Assembly (NCBI GenBank): GCA_016199015.1
Contig: JACQHN010000013.1
Span: 1 to 7,254, forward strand
Direction of reading: 5' to 3'
Source of the DNA: Nitrospira defluvii
Lineage (GTDB): Bacteria > Nitrospirota > Nitrospiria > Nitrospirales > Nitrospiraceae
Length of the DNA: 7,254 bases
Under the pieces are notes generated by a model. The model had not been told where the DNA came from. It was given only the letters and a program-made list of their open reading frames with translations, and searched no databases. Made by a program: the position numbers and the translations under genes. How positions within the stretch are numbered: position 1 is the first letter of the stretch; the number at the start of each line of letters is the position of its first letter. Positions 1 to 6,124 of the stretch are shown here, one piece after another.

Positions 1-184
1 GATGCGTGAGGTGGACGGCGGCGCGAGTACGCTGTTGGCCGACGTGGGAAGCTTTCAGCTGCACTATCTGAATAAGGAAGGACGCGTGACGACTGACTCA
101 CGTGAAGTGGTGCGTGTCCGTGTGACGATTTGGGTTGGTCAGGAGAGATCGAGGCTCATGCGGGATATTGCGATACGGACTTAA
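1..184 (+). CDS. C-terminal end of a PilW/GspJ-type minor pilin (5' partial)
   Basis: An open frame runs in from the left edge and stops at the TAA at 182-184, so only about the last 60 residues are visible. The pattern 'VGSFQLHYLNKEGR' followed by 'VVRVRVTIWVG' and a terminal 'RDIAIRT' is the usual end of PilW/GspJ-type minor pilins: a strand describing a computed value, an Arg/Val-rich strand, and a final '(V/I)xLRN'-like tail. The N-terminal prepilin peptidase site lies outside the window, so this is inferred from the tail alone. The internal ATG at position 2 is probably not the start. The next gene begins about 20 bases downstream, which suggests one operon, and a PilW/GspJ-type gene directly before a PilX/GspK-type gene is the normal order. 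It could equally be a GspJ-like pseudopilin; the tail does not separate the two. Confidence 0.6.
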   Translation, partial: MREVDGGASTLLADVGSFQLHYLNKEGRVTTDSREVVRVRVTIWVGQERSRLMRDIAIRT

Positions 185-204
185 TTGGCAAAGGGAGCAC
201 AATG

Positions 205-1692
205 ATGAACAAGCACGTGGGGCATTCAGGAGTGACGGTGCGACAAGATGAGCGGGGAATGGCATTGCTGGCTGTGCTGATGGTGGTGTTTCTGCTGACA
301 CTGTTGGGCATGACTTCCATGCAGCTAGCGGGACAGGAGATTGTCGGTGCCAGTGCAGTGCAAGAGGAGCGGCTGGCTCATCATGCCGCGGAGGCGGCTG
401 TCGATGTGGCGATGGGATGGTTTCACGACCCCGCTCTCATGCCGCAAGGAATCGAGCCGGCGTGGCTGGCGAAACGAGCGATGAATGCCCAGGGCGATGC
501 GTCATACTTTGATACGCAGGGCCGTTCGCAGTTTGTAGGGACCGGCAATCGTCCCGACGTGGTGTTTGATGCGGCAAATCCTCAACACGACCGCTTACTG
601 AACGATCCTCAGACGGGGTGGTTTAAGTCGCTCAAAGGACTCGCCAGAATTCTCAAGTTGCGGGTGTATGGAGCGACGCGGCCGGGATTGCTCTGCACGG
701 TAGAAGTGACGGCGGGAGCTGGTCGTGCCTCTCGCGTGACAAAGACATTGTCGGTGGAATTCGGGGCCTATGCCATTCCGGCTCTACATGCGCCGCTTCA
801 GAGCGGCACACTCGGAAGCGAGTCTATTCAATCCCGCTCCGGCTCCGTGGTTGCCCATTGGGGCGACATGATGGTGCGCGGCCAGGCGCATTTCCCTCGG
901 CCGGATGAGGTGCCGACGAAGAGCGGCTTGGCATCGGTGACGGGGCAGACCTATGGCGAGATGACGCATCGTGAGGATCGATGGCTCGATATCCGGCTCG
1001 GTGGCGAGGCTTTCTTCGCGCAGCTTCCCGCAGGGGCGTGGTCCGGGATTCCATTGAACGTGCATGCTCACCAAGAGCCGGTACCCGGCATCAAGGTGGA
1101 TCAGTGGGACTATGACACATTGAAGCGAATGTCGAAGCAATTCGGGCGGTATTACGGCATGGATCGGGAAGGATTGCTGTATCCAGGCGGCCTGATTCAA
1201 CCAGGGTTGGGACGTCCGCCTGCGGAGGTGTTTGCGTCAACAGGCCTCGGGGATCATCGCGGCTTGATCTTCGTCGATACCCTCGATGGCCTGCCACCAC
1301 GGCTGGATAACATGGGAACGATCGTCCTCGATCAAGAGTACGCCGAGGGCATCTTCATTGTAAACGCACATGTGTTTTGGAAAGCAGGACAACCTGGGAA
1401 GCCGGTGCCGGCGCTGAGTCCGCCGCCGGAAGGGCAGCAGTCCCTTGGGACCAGGGTTCCCGTTCAGCTGTCCGGTATTCATCTGCAGGGTGTCCTATAT
1501 GTCGCGGGTGACATGCGGTATGCAGGTCACCTCAAGGTTTACGGTGGGGTGGTGGCCCAAGGGAGCATGGTTGACGGGACGAATGGGTCGGGCGTGCTGG
1601 AGGTTTGGTACAACCATGATCTTCGCGAAGGACTCATGCAGGGCCTACCCGTCGTGTTTGTGGCGCCAGGAAGCTGGCAGGCTAAAATTTGA
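205..1692 (+). CDS. Large PilX-like minor pilin with an extended beta-rich C-terminal region
   Basis: This encodes 495 residues. The N-terminus has a short basic leader ending in E16-R17-G18, then a hydrophobic helix of about residues 19-41 (MALLAVLMVVFLLTLLGM), then an Ala/Glu-rich stretch ending 'HHAAEAAVDVAMGW'. This is the PilX N-terminal pattern of a class III-like tip pilin anchored in the inner membrane before assembly. Residue +5 after the glycine is Ala, not the Glu of major pilins, as is usual in GspK. From about residue 190 to the end the protein is Gly/Val-rich and looks like repeated beta strands (for example VLYVAGDMRYAGHLKVYGG), ending with 'GVLEVWYNHDL' and 'LPVVFVAPGSW'. Ordinary PilX is about 150-200 residues, so this is a much larger relative. 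Start choice: ATG at 202 and 205 are in frame, and the GGGAG at 193-197 is 7 bases from 205 but only 4 from 202. A further in-frame ATG at 130 lies inside the previous gene and is unlikely. The C-terminal role is unknown. Confidence 0.8.
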   Translation: MNKHVGHSGVTVRQDERGMALLAVLMVVFLLTLLGMTSMQLAGQEIVGASAVQEERLAHHAAEAAVDVAMGWFHDPALMPQGIEPAWLAKRAMNAQGDASYFDTQGRSQFVGTGNRPDVVFDAANPQHDRLLNDPQTGWFKSLKGLARILKLRVYGATRPGLLCTVEVTAGAGRASRVTKTLSVEFGAYAIPALHAPLQSGTLGSESIQSRSGSVVAHWGDMMVRGQAHFPRPDEVPTKSGLASVTGQTYGEMTHREDRWLDIRLGGEAFFAQLPAGAWSGIPLNVHAHQEPVPGIKVDQWDYDTLKRMSKQFGRYYGMDREGLLYPGGLIQPGLGRPPAEVFASTGLGDHRGLIFVDTLDGLPPRLDNMGTIVLDQEYAEGIFIVNAHVFWKAGQPGKPVPALSPPPEGQQSLGTRVPVQLSGIHLQGVLYVAGDMRYAGHLKVYGGVVAQGSMVDGTNGSGVLEVWYNHDLREGLMQGLPVVFVAPGSWQAKI

Positions 1693-1707
1693 CGAGGTAA
1701 GCCCTCG
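1693..1707 (+). repeat. Small inverted repeat right after the PilX-like gene
   Basis: CGAGG (1693-1697) and CCTCG (1703-1707) form a perfect 5-bp stem with a 5-base loop, starting at the base after the stop codon. It is followed by a short ATTT and, farther on, a CTTTT at 1719-1723. It could act as a weak terminator or RNA-stabilising hairpin, but the stem is short and the T-rich stretch is not adjacent, so chance is a fair alternative. Confidence 0.3.
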
Positions 1708-1760
1708 ATTTCAACGATTGCTTTTCCCATCATGTTGAGCACGTACCATAAAAGACCATC

Positions 1761-1778
1761 AAGTCGTAGCGACGACTT
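1761..1778 (+). repeat. Hairpin just upstream of the pilB ribosome binding site
   Basis: AAGTCGT (1761-1767) and ACGACTT (1772-1778) are perfect reverse complements around a 4-base AGCG loop. The hairpin ends 5 bases before the AAGGA Shine-Dalgarno at 1784-1788. It would sit in the leader of pilB mRNA, where it could protect the message or influence translation. It also argues that the upstream in-frame ATG at 1732 is not the true start, since it would then lie inside coding sequence. Confidence 0.45.
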
Positions 1779-1797
1779 TCAGAAAGGAACCAATTCC

Positions 1798-3597
1798 ATG
1801 ATTTCCGCAACCGTCTCTGCGTTACCGGTCAGAGAACCTGTACAAGGAGTCGCGGCAGCCGCTCAAGCGCGTGCAGTCGGCCCCTACCATCGGCTCGTCG
1901 AACAAGCCTTTCTTCGGCAGGAAGAACTGGCGCTGGCCACGGCGGAAGCTCGGCGAAAGCGGGTTGATGTAGCCACCGTGCTCATGGATCGATATCGGAT
2001 CCCCAAGCCGGCCATTGGGATGGCCCTGGCGGACTTCTATCGCTGTCCGTTTCTCGCGTACGACGAGCGAACCGTCATGGAGCGGGAACTTTTGAAAGAT
2101 CTGAGCCTGGATTATCTCCGCATGAATCATTGGGTTCCCCTCAGGCGGCAGGGCAATGAGATCGAAGTCCTGATCGATGATCCGCACAATCCTGACAAAC
2201 TACTCGATGTGCGTCGGGCGTTTCCGGGGCAGACGCTTTCCTATCGCGTGGGGCTTCGCCGCGATATCGAGCAGTGTTTGAGCGCCGTTCTTGGTCGAGA
2301 GTCAGACGAGGCGATCACGGATATTCTCGGCGAGTTGGTGAGTGAAGCGCAATTGGAAGAACAGCAAAATGCCACGATCGCGGCGATCACCGAAAACGAT
2401 TCGGCCATCGTCCGTCTCGCCAACCAGATTATTACAGAGGCCTATCGGCAAGGAGCCTCGGATATCCATATCGAGCCCTATGCCGACCGAAAAGAAACCT
2501 CAGTCCGTTTCCGCGTCGACGGAACATGTTTCACCTATATGAAAATTCCGGCAGCCTATCGCCGAGCGATCGTCTCGCGGGTGAAGATTATGGCCAGCTT
2601 GGACATTGCCGAGCGGCGCAAGCCGCAGGATGGAAAGATTCGTTTCAAGCTCAGCACGGGCCAAGAAGTCGAATTGCGTGTCGCCACGCTCCCCACGGCC
2701 GGCTTCAATGAAGACGTGGTGATCCGATTGTTGACCACGAATGGTCCTCGCCGCCTGGAGGAATTGGAATTCAGTTCTGAGACTCGCCGTCTCGTGGGGC
2801 AGCTGGCTCAGAAGCCGCACGGCATTGTGCTCTGCGCGGGTCCGACAGGGTCCGGCAAGACCACGACGTTGCACGCCATTCTGGCATCGATCAACACCGA
2901 TGAGCGAAAAATCTGGACGGCGGAAGATCCCATCGAGATCACACAGGATGGGTTGCGACAGGTTCAAGTTCATTCCAAAATCGGCCTCACCTTCGCCGCC
3001 ACCATGCGGGCCTTCTTGCGGGCGGATCCAGATGTGATCATGATCGGGGAAATGCGTGACAAGGAAACGGCGGACATCGCCATTGAAGCGTCTCTCACCG
3101 GGCACTTGGTCTTCAGTACGATCCATACAAATAGTGCGGTGGAAACCGTCGTCCGATTGCTTGATCTGGGGTGCGACCCCTTCAACTTTTCGGATGCCAT
3201 GTTGGGCGTGCTGGCCATGCGGTTATGCAAGCGTATCTGCCAGAATTGTCGTGAGCCGTACCACCCCGGGCAGGAGGAATTCGACGAACTGGTTCAGGCT
3301 TATGGGGCGTTGGATTGGTCGCGCAGGGGACTCGATTACCATTCCGTCTTCACGCTCTTTCGCGGACGAGGATGCGAAGTCTGCAATCAGACAGGCTACC
3401 GCGGCCGAGTGCCCATCCATGAGCTGATGGTGGTCTCCGAGCGCATGAAAGGACTCATTCAAGCGAGGGCTCGAACCGGGGAACTGTTGGCGCTTGCGAA
3501 GAATGAAGGTATGAAAACGTTGCTGCAAGATGGCATTGAGAAAGTCACTCAGGGCCTTACCACCTATCAGCAAGTGCGAGCCGTCGCGATCAAATAG
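1798..3597 (+). CDS. pilB: Type IV pilus assembly ATPase PilB
   Basis: This 599-residue protein is a GspE/PilB-family secretion ATPase, the cytoplasmic hexameric motor that adds pilins to the growing pilus. Residues about 30-170 form an MshEN-type N-terminal domain. The ATPase core has the Asp box D222-IHIEP, Arg-rich 'RRKPQDGK', Walker A GPTGSGKT (348-355), Walker B region DVIMIGE (412-418) followed by 'MRDKETA', and the His box around H436 and H443 (TGHLVFSTIHTN). A zinc-binding tetracysteine is present as C481-x2-C484 and C526-x2-C529, typical of PilB/GspE and absent from the retraction ATPase PilT. The length is close to the usual 560-600. Start: ATG 1798 has AAGGA 9 bases upstream; ATG 1732 would add 22 residues with no good ribosome binding site. 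The N-terminal c-di-GMP-type motif is poorly conserved, so binding cannot be assumed. GspE is a less likely alternative, because the neighbours are PilV/W/X-type. No pilC or pilT gene is visible here. Confidence 0.93.
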   Translation: MISATVSALPVREPVQGVAAAAQARAVGPYHRLVEQAFLRQEELALATAEARRKRVDVATVLMDRYRIPKPAIGMALADFYRCPFLAYDERTVMERELLKDLSLDYLRMNHWVPLRRQGNEIEVLIDDPHNPDKLLDVRRAFPGQTLSYRVGLRRDIEQCLSAVLGRESDEAITDILGELVSEAQLEEQQNATIAAITENDSAIVRLANQIITEAYRQGASDIHIEPYADRKETSVRFRVDGTCFTYMKIPAAYRRAIVSRVKIMASLDIAERRKPQDGKIRFKLSTGQEVELRVATLPTAGFNEDVVIRLLTTNGPRRLEELEFSSETRRLVGQLAQKPHGIVLCAGPTGSGKTTTLHAILASINTDERKIWTAEDPIEITQDGLRQVQVHSKIGLTFAATMRAFLRADPDVIMIGEMRDKETADIAIEASLTGHLVFSTIHTNSAVETVVRLLDLGCDPFNFSDAMLGVLAMRLCKRICQNCREPYHPGQEEFDELVQAYGALDWSRRGLDYHSVFTLFRGRGCEVCNQTGYRGRVPIHELMVVSERMKGLIQARARTGELLALAKNEGMKTLLQDGIEKVTQGLTTYQQVRAVAIK

Positions 3598-3627
3598 TTG
3601 CCCCCAGCTCAGACATGCGGTACTTCC

Positions 3628-3651
3628 AACGGCGAAGCTCCTCTCGCCGTT
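3628..3651 (+). terminator. Possible terminator hairpin after pilB
   Basis: AACGGCGA (3628-3635) and TCGCCGTT (3644-3651) form a perfect 8-bp stem with an 8-base loop, 30 bases after the pilB stop codon. No T-run follows (the next bases are AAAGCCGG), so intrinsic termination is uncertain. It may instead protect the 3' end of the pilB message or be part of a larger structure. Confidence 0.35.
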
Positions 3652-3728
3652 AAAGCCGGTTCGTGCGTGATGGGTTCGCTGTGGGGGGACCCATAGAAAG
3701 CGTGCCTGACTCGCGACTCACCTCCAGC

Positions 3729-3744
3729 CCGGCGACCCCGCCGG
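3729..3744 (+). repeat. GC-rich inverted repeat in the gap
   Basis: CCGGCG (3729-3734) and CGCCGG (3739-3744) are perfect reverse complements around a 4-base ACCC loop. The strong GC stem would fold readily in RNA. No T-run follows, so it is not an obvious terminator. Confidence 0.4.
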
Positions 3745-3780
3745 TGCCAGCGTCACAACGTCTGCTCGCGGTCCGATCGC

Positions 3781-3806
3781 GGCCCCTCCATGACCTCATG
3801 GTGGCC
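3781..3806. repeat. Palindromic element CCATGA-CC-TCATGG with outer GGCC arms
   Basis: CCATGA (3788-3793) and TCATGG (3796-3801) are perfect inverted repeats separated by two bases, and GGCC at 3781-3784 and 3803-3806 can add an outer stem. Arms this close together look more like a DNA operator for a dimeric regulator than an RNA hairpin. It lies about 150 bases before fimT. Chance cannot be excluded. Confidence 0.35.
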
Positions 3807-3836
3807 TGTCGTCTGAGTAGAGACTGCCAGAAATCC

Positions 3837-3849
3837 GACAAAATTTGTC
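3837..3849. promoter_or_regulatory. Candidate operator palindrome GACAAA-A-TTTGTC
   Basis: GACAAA (3837-3842) and TTTGTC (3844-3849) are perfect reverse complements around one central base, a 13-base symmetric site in otherwise GC-rich sequence. It lies about 100 bases upstream of the fimT start, a reasonable place for a regulator of the minor-pilin operon. The binding protein is unknown, and assignment as an operator is inference. Confidence 0.35.
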
Positions 3850-3950
3850 ATCTGTGTGATCCGTGAACGCTCGGAATTGTACGCCGTTCGTGATGAATGA
3901 ACTCGTCATATCAATGCCTTAGGTAACTATTTGAGAGGGAAATCATCGGC

Positions 3951-4454
3951 ATGGTATTTGCTCATCTCCCTGTTGCCATGTGTGTCTATCGCCACCACCA
4001 ACGGACCTCTGCTGTCTTCGGCCAGAGGGGTTTCACCCTGATTGAGGTGATGATCGCTGTCGCGATTGTCGGCATTCTAGCAATGGTGGCCGTCCCAAAC
4101 TACCTTCAATGGAATGCACGCTATCAATTGAAGCAGGCCACGACGGAATTGGCCGGCAATCTCAACCTGGCTCGCATGGCGGCGAAGAATCGGGGTCTGA
4201 CCGTTACTGCGACTCTCGCGCTGGTATCGGGCCAGGTGAACGTCGATTTCGGGGGTGCGTTAGCGCCGATCCTTCTTCCTCAGTCTATCATCGCATTTAC
4301 GGGTGGGCCGACGATCCAGTTCACCCAGCAAGGGCTGAGCGGATCAGGCGCGAATGAAACCCTGACGCTAGTGTCCCAACAGGGGACGACCTATTCCCTG
4401 ATCGTCACTCCGGCCGGCAAAGTCAATTGGTGCGCGAAAATGACGTGTCCCTAG
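3951..4454 (+). CDS. fimT: FimT/GspH-family minor pilin
   Basis: This encodes a 167-residue prepilin. The leader ends in Q25-R26-G27, and the prepilin peptidase PilD would cut between G27 and F28 of 'RGFTLIEVMIAVAIVGILAM', methylating F28. Glu32 is the conserved +5 residue. The hydrophobic helix spans about 28-50 and is followed by 'QATTELAGNLNLARMAAKNRG', the typical FimT/GspH continuation. Mature proteins of this family are minor pilins that help prime pilus assembly at the inner membrane. Two cysteines close to the C-terminus (C161, C166) could form a disulfide loop. The 27-residue leader is long; ATG 3978 would shorten it to 18 residues but has no ribosome binding site, while ATG 3951 has GAGAGGGA at 3933-3940. 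It is the first gene of a tight operon: pilV starts 7 bases after its stop. FimU is a synonym-like alternative name in Pseudomonas. Confidence 0.85.
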   Translation: MVFAHLPVAMCVYRHHQRTSAVFGQRGFTLIEVMIAVAIVGILAMVAVPNYLQWNARYQLKQATTELAGNLNLARMAAKNRGLTVTATLALVSGQVNVDFGGALAPILLPQSIIAFTGGPTIQFTQQGLSGSGANETLTLVSQQGTTYSLIVTPAGKVNWCAKMTCP

Positions 4455-4461
4455 AAGCCCA

Positions 4462-4986
4462 ATGAAACGAACCCCACGTCCACAGAGATTGTCAGGTCAG
4501 GTCACGACGCTGCAACGGGGCTTTACCCTGTTGGAAGCGATGGTCGCGGCGGGTGTGCTCTCGATCGGATTGTTGGGGCTAGCAGGGTTATCGGGAATAT
4601 CCCTGGGGAAAAATGTCGATGCCAATGACATGACGCGCGTGACGAATATCGCCGCCGATATGGCAGAACGCATTCAAAGTAACCGGCAACGTGTCCTGGA
4701 GTATCACAACACCGCCACGGGTGCGGCTTGCCCACAGAATGTGAGTACGCAGCGAATGGCGCTGGGTGATTGCACGCAATGGCAAACATTGGTTGCAAGC
4801 TCAGGTCTTACCGGCGCGAACGCTGCGGTGGCGGTGGCTCGGCTCGATCCAGATCCCACGACCACTCCGGTCACGATGAATCGGTTTCTCGTGACGATTA
4901 CGGTGACCTGGCAAACCCAGAAGACTGACGTGAGCACGGCCCGGACCAAGACCGCGGTGTTGACGACTATAGTGGCGCCTGAATAG
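4462..4986 (+). CDS. pilV: Minor pilin PilV
   Basis: This encodes a 174-residue prepilin with a 20-residue leader ending R19-G20 and a cut site before F21, in 'RGFTLLEAMVAAGVLSIGLLGLAGL'. Glu25 is the +5 residue. The '(V/S)xGLLGLAGL' helix and the following 'IAADMAERIQSNR' are characteristic of PilV, where 'LAxDMADRIRANR' is the common form. C90 and C104 could form a disulfide. PilV is part of the minor-pilin complex with PilW, PilX and FimU/FimT that initiates assembly and presents PilY1. The start ATG is 7 bases after the fimT stop; a weak AGAAG overlaps that stop, so translational coupling is likely. Its C-terminal 'FLVTITVTWQTQ...KTAVLTTIVAPE' is the usual beta ending. Confidence 0.88.
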   Translation: MKRTPRPQRLSGQVTTLQRGFTLLEAMVAAGVLSIGLLGLAGLSGISLGKNVDANDMTRVTNIAADMAERIQSNRQRVLEYHNTATGAACPQNVSTQRMALGDCTQWQTLVASSGLTGANAAVAVARLDPDPTTTPVTMNRFLVTITVTWQTQKTDVSTARTKTAVLTTIVAPE

Positions 4987-5006
4987 GCGGCGCCTGGAGC
5001 ATGACT

Positions 5007-6110
5007 ATGCACCGATTCGTAAAGAGCCAGCAGGGATTCACCCTCGTGGAGCTGATGGCGGCCGTTCTGATCACGGTGGTGATCGTGGCGGCGACGATGA
5101 CCACCGTCGTCACATCGAATCGCGCGAACGTCGTCAATACGCAGGTGGCAGATACCCAGCAGAATGTCCGATTGGCAATCGACTTGCTCAGTCGGGATAT
5201 CAAACTTGCCGGGTACAACTACAATGCCACCGATCCTGCCACGGCTGCGGTGGGGACCTGCAATGCCACCATCGGCGTCATTGTCAAGCCGGTCGGACTG
5301 CTTCCGCAAGACCAAGCGCCGGCGGGAGCTGATGCCGGGCCGGATGCGGTGGCGATGGTGCTTCCAGTGATGAACACCACGGGGTGGACTCTGACGACTG
5401 CGGTGGGTGGAACTCCGAATAATAAAACGTATGACAATACAATCAGCCTTTCGGGAGCCGCCATTGCTGAGATGACTGCGCAGGGGCTTGCCATCGGGTC
5501 CACGATTTCGATCGGGGGGGCGCTGTCAAAAACTGTGATAACCATCACTGCGACCTCGATCGGATTCGGAACTGGGAACTATGTCGATGGACAATTTCCG
5601 ATCGGTACGCCCGTGTATTTGATGCAGTGCGTGCACTATCAAGTCGTGGCGAATACGCCGGCCACGTGCGGGAGCAATACGCCCTGTCTGGTACGAAATA
5701 ACGTGCCGCTCGTCGATGGGGTGGAAGACTTGCAGATTGCCTACGCCTGTGACGGGTGCAATCAGGCGGCGCCCAATCCCCTCTTTCCAGACGGAATCGT
5801 GGATGATCAAGATGCGTCCTCAGCTTCGGGCTTCCCGACCTTCACGCAGGGAGATTTTGTCTCCAACAGCGCTTGGGCGATCACGCCGTGGACGCCGGAT
5901 AAGATCAGGATGGCGCAAGTCAGTCTGGTTGTCAGGCCAGCGAACGCGGATGACGGCCTTGATGAGAAGGGAACCAAAGCCGTCAACACAACGGGACCGG
6001 TAATAGTCGGAGATCACGACCCATCGATGGATCCAAGCTATGACGCCAGTGTGTATCAGCAACAACGCCGGCGAGTGATGATCCGGACGATCCAGCCGAG
6101 AAACCTGTAA
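5007..6110 (+). CDS. pilW: Minor pilin PilW
   Basis: This encodes 367 residues. A 10-residue leader ends Q9-G10, with cleavage before F11 of 'GFTLVELMAAVLITVVIVA' and Glu15 at +5. 'AIDLLSRDIKLAGYNY' next matches PilW ('xxLxRDIRxAGY'). The C-terminal half has 'VDGVEDLQIAYACDG', 'IRMAQVSLVVR' and the ending 'RRRVMIRTIQPRNL', the conserved PilW pattern. Six cysteines occur (C85, C208, C221, C227, C248, C251), including a C-x2-C pair, so disulfides are likely in the periplasm. It helps form the pilus-priming tip complex with PilV, PilX and PilY1. Start: ATG 5001 has GGAG (4996-4999) only one base away, while ATG 5007 has it at the ideal 7 bases, so 5007 is preferred. A run of seven G (5514-5520) lies within the gene. 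Confidence 0.88.
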   Translation: MHRFVKSQQGFTLVELMAAVLITVVIVAATMTTVVTSNRANVVNTQVADTQQNVRLAIDLLSRDIKLAGYNYNATDPATAAVGTCNATIGVIVKPVGLLPQDQAPAGADAGPDAVAMVLPVMNTTGWTLTTAVGGTPNNKTYDNTISLSGAAIAEMTAQGLAIGSTISIGGALSKTVITITATSIGFGTGNYVDGQFPIGTPVYLMQCVHYQVVANTPATCGSNTPCLVRNNVPLVDGVEDLQIAYACDGCNQAAPNPLFPDGIVDDQDASSASGFPTFTQGDFVSNSAWAITPWTPDKIRMAQVSLVVRPANADDGLDEKGTKAVNTTGPVIVGDHDPSMDPSYDASVYQQQRRRVMIRTIQPRNL

Positions 6111-6124
6111 CGAGAGACGCTGTG

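Larger units (their letters stand above)
3598..3950. other. 353-base non-coding gap between pilB and the minor-pilin operon
   Basis: I find no convincing gene here. Short open frames on both strands (3663-3866 and 3650-3841) have no ribosome binding site or recognisable protein. The gap contains several inverted repeats, listed separately, plus ATGGGT (3670-3675) with ACCCAT (3689-3694) around a G-run. It probably ends the pilB transcript and carries the promoter of the downstream operon. I could not identify a good promoter: the best pair, TTCGTG (3887-3892) and TATCAA (3909-3914) with 16 bases between, is weak, and I saw no clear sigma-54 (GG-N10-GC) site. I looked for the known c-di-GMP riboswitch conserved blocks and did not recognise them. 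Confidence 0.6.

Noticed and set aside
784..1200. 138-codon open frame on the minus strand within the PilX-like gene
   Set aside because: It is antisense to a continuous coding frame and has no recognisable domain or upstream signal.
1732..1797. Upstream ATG extending pilB by 22 residues
   Set aside because: It has no good Shine-Dalgarno, the extension is low in family-like features, and it would include the hairpin at 1761-1778. ATG 1798 has AAGGA at 9 bases.
2500..3126. 208-codon open frame on the minus strand inside pilB
   Set aside because: It lies wholly antisense to the conserved ATPase core, has no ribosome binding site I could support, and its protein resembles no family. It is a shadow of the pilB codon pattern.
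3660..3750. Possible c-di-GMP (GEMM-type) riboswitch before the minor pilins
   Set aside because: Such riboswitches occur upstream of pilus genes in some bacteria, so I looked, but the conserved sequence blocks are not present and the hairpins here do not match the fold as far as I can judge by eye.
3803..3820. Possible sigma-54 promoter at TGGCCTGTCGTCTGA
   Set aside because: It has GG at the right spacing but GA instead of the required GC at the -12 element, and the surrounding consensus is poor.
3650..3866. Overlapping short open frames on both strands in the pilB-fimT gap (plus 3663-3866, minus 3650-3841)
   Set aside because: Neither has a ribosome binding site or recognisable protein, they overlap each other, and they cover the inverted repeats. 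They look like chance frames in GC-rich non-coding DNA.
4704..5315. 203-codon open frame on the minus strand across pilV and pilW
   Set aside because: It is antisense to two well-supported pilins and spans their junction. The translation is rich in Arg/His/Asp in a way typical of shadow frames.
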